A DNA stretch of 64,000 nucleotides. It comes from Nitrospirae bacterium MYbinv3 (lineage in GTDB: Bacteria; Nitrospirota; Thermodesulfovibrionia; Thermodesulfovibrionales; Magnetobacteriaceae). A program made the position numbers and the translations under genes. Shown here one piece after another: positions 59,104 to 64,000 of this stretch (position 1 is the stretch's first letter; each line of letters begins with the position of its first letter). The notes under the pieces are model-generated. The model had not been told where the DNA came from. It worked only from the letters and a program-made list of their open reading frames with translations, and searched no databases. The stretch is from contig PEAB01000001.1 in NCBI GenBank assembly GCA_002753395.1, positions 1-64,000 on the forward strand, read 5' to 3'.

Positions 59104-60166
59104 TTATGTACTCCTTTGAGAAGTGTTTTTGATATCTATTTACGGCCTCCCTGTGCTCCCTGTACGTCGTTGAAAAGTGGTGTGTGCCATCGTTTTTTGC
59201 CACAAAGTACAGATAGGGGAGGTTTGAAGGGTTAATGGCTGCTGATATGGAGCTTAATGATGGCGAGGCAATGGGACCTGGGGGCAGACCCGCTATCTTA
59301 TAGGTGTTGTAGGGGTTATCATTGCGCAGATCGGCAGCCTTAACGCCTTCCTTAGCGCTTTTCAGACCGTAGATGGCAGTAGGGTCTGCCTGCAAGGGCA
59401 TCCTGCGCCTTAGCCTGTTATGATACACGGCCGAGATAATAGACCGTTCAACGTCGCGTTGAGCCTCCTTCTCTATGATAGAGGCCAGGGTCAGCACCTC
59501 GTGTTCAGACATACCCAGAGTCTGCGCCTTTGAAGTAAAATCCCGCGGGTAGCGCATCCTTAAAAGCCGCACCATCATAACAACGGCCTCCTTCACAGAC
59601 ATCCCCTTCTCGATTATGTATGTCTCAGGCAGCAGGTAACCCTCCACAGAGGGGGCGTCGATATGCAGCTCTGCCATAAGCTCCATGTCCGTGCAAACAG
59701 CCTCAAAATCCTGCATGGTGGATAAACCGCTGTTGATCATAGCTAATCTTATCTCGCGCAGGCTATATCCCGGTATGATGGAGAGCTTTATCTTAACAGT
59801 ATCTCCACGGTTGAATTTATCCAGTATCTCAAGTGGGGTAATGTAGTCAGAAAGCTTGTTCCAACCCGGCTTTAATCTCCTGTCCACCCCCTTAAGGCGT
59901 CCAATTACATACAGCACGGTCAGGTCACGCTGCCCAGAGTTCTGCGATAGTATGGCAATGGCTTGCTTAAAGGAGCTCCCACGCGGTATGTTTATCTCCT
60001 TTGAGTTGTCCTTAAACCGCAGCGGCATAAATAGCTCCAAAGAAATATGGGTTGAAAATATAAGGAGGGCAACGCCAAGGAACAAAACGACCTTTCTAAT
60101 AAGGCGGTCTCCAGCTATGGAAATATCTATCCATAGCGATAGTTCCCCCAACAGTGACGTGTCCAT
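59087..60166 (-). CDS. mltG: Endolytic transglycosylase MltG
   Basis: ORF 59087..60193; LPETYIIEKGMSVKEAVVMM, ASIIEKEAQRDVERSIISAVYHNRLRRRMPLQADPTAIYG, PYNTYKIAGLPPGPIASPS. Confidence 0.93.
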   Translation of the reverse strand: MDTSLLGELSLWIDISIAGDRLIRKVVLFLGVALLIFSTHISLELFMPLRFKDNSKEINIPRGSSFKQAIAILSQNSGQRDLTVLYVIGRLKGVDRRLKPGWNKLSDYITPLEILDKFNRGDTVKIKLSIIPGYSLREIRLAMINSGLSTMQDFEAVCTDMELMAELHIDAPSVEGYLLPETYIIEKGMSVKEAVVMMVRLLRMRYPRDFTSKAQTLGMSEHEVLTLASIIEKEAQRDVERSIISAVYHNRLRRRMPLQADPTAIYGLKSAKEGVKAADLRNDNPYNTYKIAGLPPGPIASPSLSSISAAINPSNLPYLYFVAKNDGTHHFSTTYREHREAVNRYQKHFSKEYINDSQP

Positions 60167-60668
60167 AGAGGATTGATAGTTGATTATCTGCAACGTTCTT
60201 TGATTCGTTATCTACAACGACTTTCCACATTGCCGATACAAGCCCTGACCTGTCAGCGCCCGCTTTACAGTGTATGAGTATGGGGCGCGGGGCGTGTTGA
60301 AAGATATCTAATATCTTGACGGTTTCCTCAGGTGTGGGCTCTCTTGTGGCCGACAAGGCAACGTCATAGTGTGTGATGTTATGTTCAGCGCTGAATCTAA
60401 CCTCATCTACGTACCACTGATTTTGGGAGTTTTTACCACGCAGGTTCAGTATGCTCTTTATCTTGTACTTATCGGTATAGTAATGCAGTTGACTCCGGTT
60501 TAACTGTGCAGAGCGATAGGCCTCACCCGGCGTGATTGTGTGGAAGTTGCCCGATGCAATTGCATAGCCTGCGTAACTCCACAACAGGATGTATAACAAC
60601 GTTACATCTGTAAATAGAATTACTCTATTTTTACGCTGCCCAGGTTGTCTTAAATTCTCTCGCCACAC
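60096..60668 (-). CDS. Dual-specificity/tyrosine phosphatase-like protein
   Basis: 190 aa; PILIHCKAGADRSGLVSAMWK (HCx5R); overlaps mltG 5' end. Confidence 0.85.
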   Translation of the reverse strand: MWRENLRQPGQRKNRVILFTDVTLLYILLWSYAGYAIASGNFHTITPGEAYRSAQLNRSQLHYYTDKYKIKSILNLRGKNSQNQWYVDEVRFSAEHNITHYDVALSATREPTPEETVKILDIFQHAPRPILIHCKAGADRSGLVSAMWKVVVDNESKNVADNQLSILYGHVTVGGTIAMDRYFHSWRPPY

Positions 60669-60925
60669 TGAAATAAAAACACCATCTTTTATTTTAACAC
60701 AAATCGGTAGAGAAGGGGGAGAGCAAAAGGGGAGGCTCTGCCTCCCCTCAGACCCCTCCGCAAGGGGACTGGTCCCCTTGACCCCGTAAATGTCAGGCGT
60801 GGCTGCTAAAGATGTTACTTGCTATACATCAATAATACTTAAGTCAACAGCATTATTGATCTTTTGGAATTAAATGTATAAAATAAATCTAATAATATTG
60901 TTTATCTATGGAGGTGCTATAATTT

Positions 60926-62830
60926 ATGTCAACAGAGACGCTCGAGTTTAAGACAGAGGTAAATCAGTTACTTGATCTCGTCATACACTCGTTGTATTCG
61001 CACAAGGAGGTGTTCTTGAGGGAGTTGATATCCAACGCCTCGGACGCCATTGACAAGAGACGTTACGAATCGCTTGTCAACACTGAGCTTATCAGAAGCA
61101 GTGAAGATGGAAAGATAATGATTACTGCTGATAAGGTCAATGGCACGCTAACGATAAGCGACAACGGTATAGGGATGACGCGCCAGGAGATAGTAAAGGA
61201 ACTTGGAACAATTGCACGTTCAGGGACAACGGAGTTCCTCAAGTCTTTAAAGGATAGGGATATAAAGGACAATCCAGAGCTTATAGGTCAATTTGGGGTA
61301 GGCTTTTACTCTGCCTTTATGGTGGCCGACAAGGTGACGGTGATCTCAAAGAGCGCTCTTGCCAAGGACGACACAGCCATTAAATGGCAGTCTGAGGCAA
61401 AGGGCGATTTTACAATTGAAGATACGCAGAAGCCTGCCATTGGTACAGATGTTATCCTTCATATGAAAAAAGAAGAAGAGAATTTTATAGATGAATGGGA
61501 GATAAAGACCCTCGTCAAAAAGTACTCTGATTATATTGCTCACCCTATCGTAATGGAGGTTGAGAGGGAAAAGGACAGCTCTTTAGACAAGTCAAAGAAG
61601 GTTAAGGTCAAGGAAGAGGAAGTACTCAACTCGATGAAGGCCATATGGCTTAAGGATAAGACGGAGATAAACGAGGGTGAGTACAACGAGTTTTATAAAC
61701 ACATCTCCCATGATTTTAGCGATCCCTTAAAGGTTATACATTATAAGGCAGAGGGTACGTCGGAATTTACGTCGTTATTGTACATTCCCTCGATGCTCCC
61801 CTTTGACATATACTTTGATAAGTTTAAGACCGGCACGGCCCTTTACGTCAAACGAGTTAAGATCATGGATAATTGTGAAGAGCTCTTACCCAAGTATCTG
61901 AGGTTTATAAGGGGTGTTGTCGACTCCTCTGACCTGCCCTTAAATGTATCCAGGGAGCTGCTTCAAAACAACCGGCAGGTAGACATCATAAATAAGAACT
62001 TGACTAAGAAGGTGCTTGATACCCTTGGCGATATGAAGCAGAAGGAGGCTGACAAGTACGAGGAGTTCTTCAAGACATTCGGCAAGGTGCTGAAGGAAGG
62101 TGTACACTTTGACTTCAACCGCAGGGAAGCCATAGCCGATCTGCTGCTATTTAAGTCTATCAATACGGACAAGGATAAGTTCATCTATATCAATGATTAT
62201 ATTGACAACTTCAAAGAGGGTCAGGAGGAGGTCTATTACATTACCTCAACGTCAGTTGCCGAGGCGCTAAGCTCTCCATATATTGAAACATTCAGGGACA
62301 AGGGATATGACGTCCTTATAATGCTTGATGATTTCGATGACATCATCTTCAACAACTTTGAATACAAAGGTAAGAAGTTCAAGTCTGTAGTCAAGGGCGA
62401 CATAAGGTTAGACAATAAGGAAGAGGCTGATAAGAAAAAGGAGACAACCCAGAAGTATAAAAAGCTCATAGACATGATAAAGGAGCGTTTAATTGACGAT
62501 GTCAAGGACGTGCGTCTTTCAGGCAGATTAAAAGATTCTCCCTGCTGCTTGGTCTCTGAAGAAAACGCACTGGATCCGGCTATGGAACGGCTGCTTATGA
62601 CAATGGGGAAAGAAGTGCCCAAAAGCAAGAGGATCCTTGAACTTAATCCAGACCACCCGTTGATTGTGGCTATGGAGAGGGTGTTTAACGACAACGCCAC
62701 CAGCGAAAGGTTAAACGAGAGCATAAAGCTACTCTACGATCAGGCTGTACTATTAGAAGGCGGCAAGCTCAAAGACCCTGCCGCATATACAAAAACGGTC
62801 GCAAAACTCATGGCCGCAAGCCTGGGCTAG
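60926..62830 (+). CDS. htpG: Chaperone protein HtpG (Hsp90)
   Basis: 634 aa; LEFKTEVNQLLDLVIHSLYSHKEVFLRELISNASDAIDK; NVSRELLQ. Confidence 0.98.
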   Translation: MSTETLEFKTEVNQLLDLVIHSLYSHKEVFLRELISNASDAIDKRRYESLVNTELIRSSEDGKIMITADKVNGTLTISDNGIGMTRQEIVKELGTIARSGTTEFLKSLKDRDIKDNPELIGQFGVGFYSAFMVADKVTVISKSALAKDDTAIKWQSEAKGDFTIEDTQKPAIGTDVILHMKKEEENFIDEWEIKTLVKKYSDYIAHPIVMEVEREKDSSLDKSKKVKVKEEEVLNSMKAIWLKDKTEINEGEYNEFYKHISHDFSDPLKVIHYKAEGTSEFTSLLYIPSMLPFDIYFDKFKTGTALYVKRVKIMDNCEELLPKYLRFIRGVVDSSDLPLNVSRELLQNNRQVDIINKNLTKKVLDTLGDMKQKEADKYEEFFKTFGKVLKEGVHFDFNRREAIADLLLFKSINTDKDKFIYINDYIDNFKEGQEEVYYITSTSVAEALSSPYIETFRDKGYDVLIMLDDFDDIIFNNFEYKGKKFKSVVKGDIRLDNKEEADKKKETTQKYKKLIDMIKERLIDDVKDVRLSGRLKDSPCCLVSEENALDPAMERLLMTMGKEVPKSKRILELNPDHPLIVAMERVFNDNATSERLNESIKLLYDQAVLLEGGKLKDPAAYTKTVAKLMAASLG

Positions 62831-63036
62831 AACATGGCATATATGTAGTATCCCCGCTCCCTAATGGGGTCAAGGGGGCTGGTCCCCTTGTGGGTGGGTC
62901 TAGGGAGGGCAAAGCCCTCCCTTCTTTATACATAAGGGTGAACTGTTACCAAAAAGGTTATTTACTTTATTATAGATATTGTTGTACACTCGCTTAATGC
63001 CAGAAATAATTGGGTTGACCTATATACTTTGCTCTT

Positions 63037-64000
63037 ATGTATTCTGAAAGGATATTAAGACTCAAAAGGGAGTTAAGGAAGAAGAGAAAGAGCGCCTGTC
63101 TAATCACTAGCCTTACAAACATAAGATACCTGGCGGGTTTTACCGGTTCCTACGCTTGTCTGCTTTTGTGCGATAGGGAGGATGTCCTCTTTACCGATTT
63201 CAGATACCAGGAGCAGTCTGCCAGGGAGGTCAGCACCTGCAGATGTGTGATAACAAGCAAGGATCTTTTCGTTTTTATAGCCAGCTATGCAAAAAAACTT
63301 GGAATAAAAGACCTGTCACTGGAAGACACGATTATATACAAGCGCTACGAGTATTTGTCTAGGCACTTTAGCCTTACGATGCTGTCCGATGTGGTAGAGG
63401 ACTTGCGGATTGTCAAGGACGCCTCTGAGATAGAGCTGATCAAGGAGGCCATAAAAAAGGCAGAGGACGCCTTCATCAAGATCAAGGGGCACATAAAGGC
63501 GGGTGTTACGGAACGCTCTATTGCCTTGCGCCTTGAGGAAAGCATGAAACACAACGGCGTGGACAAGATCGCATTTGACACGATAGTGGCATCAGGGAAG
63601 AATTCGGCCTTACCCCATGCCAAACCCACGCAAAAAAAACTCGAAAAGGGCGACCTCGTAGTGATAGACTGGGGAGGGGAGAGCGGCGGGTACTTCTCCG
63701 ATATGACAAGGACGCTGCTAGTTAAGGGACCCAATATAGAAAAGCAGAAGGAGATATACGACGTAGTGCTTACGGCTAATACCAGCGCCATAGAGGGCAT
63801 AAGGACGGAGTTGACAGCGCCTCAGGTGGATGCTATCGCCCGGCAGGTGATCACAGATGCCGGGCACGGTCAGCGCTTTGGACATGGCACCGGGCATGGC
63901 GTGGGCCTTGAAGTCCATGAAAAGCCCCGCGTATCGGCAAAGGCCCCCAAGCTGCTCATTAAAGACGGGATGGTATTCACCGTGGAGCCAGGCATTTACA
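63037..64000 (+). CDS. M24 family Xaa-Pro peptidase, truncated by window end
   Basis: MYSERILRLKRELRKKRKSACLITSLTNIRYLAGFTGSYACLLL...; ...GHGTGHGVGLEVHEKPRV; no stop before the end of the window. Confidence 0.9.
   Translation, partial: MYSERILRLKRELRKKRKSACLITSLTNIRYLAGFTGSYACLLLCDREDVLFTDFRYQEQSAREVSTCRCVITSKDLFVFIASYAKKLGIKDLSLEDTIIYKRYEYLSRHFSLTMLSDVVEDLRIVKDASEIELIKEAIKKAEDAFIKIKGHIKAGVTERSIALRLEESMKHNGVDKIAFDTIVASGKNSALPHAKPTQKKLEKGDLVVIDWGGESGGYFSDMTRTLLVKGPNIEKQKEIYDVVLTANTSAIEGIRTELTAPQVDAIARQVITDAGHGQRFGHGTGHGVGLEVHEKPRVSAKAPKLLIKDGMVFTVEPGIY

Overview
The window is a bacterial chromosomal segment. Gene content and style suggest a Nitrospirota-like or deltaproteobacterial-like genome, but taxonomy is inference only. 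Housekeeping and metabolic genes include an SQR-like oxidoreductase with a DUF1641 protein, minCDE, an ECF sigma/anti-sigma pair, trpB2, an RluA-family synthase, pncC/cinA-C, panD, ispG, mltG, htpG and a 3'-truncated M24 peptidase, plus tRNA-Arg(TCT) and tRNA-Pro(TGG). There is a five-gene two-component cluster with HD-GYP and multi-REC proteins. A dense oxygen/ROS-defence cluster holds a flavodiiron protein, rubredoxin, superoxide reductase, peroxiredoxin, desulforedoxin-like protein, flavin reductase and glutaredoxin. The accessory content is the most interesting part. (1) A minus-strand operon (about 2.7-10.2 kb) combines a 1108-aa tubulin/FtsZ-like GTPase, a caspase-like lipoprotein, a DUF4384-like protein, a glycine-zipper lipoprotein and a zinc-ribbon/TPR membrane protein. 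(2) A second cytoskeletal locus (about 43.6-53.8 kb) combines a vWA-like lipoprotein, a membrane protein, another tubulin-like protein, an actin/Hsp70-fold ATPase, a coiled-coil membrane protein and a MotA/ExbB/ZorA-like channel protein, preceded by 32-bp-phased operator-like repeats. (3) A complete ABC-three-component (ABC-3C) conflict system (about 20.0-23.1 kb) has an Mrr-like nuclease effector. The intergenic regions carry several MITE-like palindromic repeat families. Two insertions have recognisable 12-bp target duplications, and one of them has separated a FabF-like gene from its ancestral ATG. No transposase, CRISPR array or rRNA was found.
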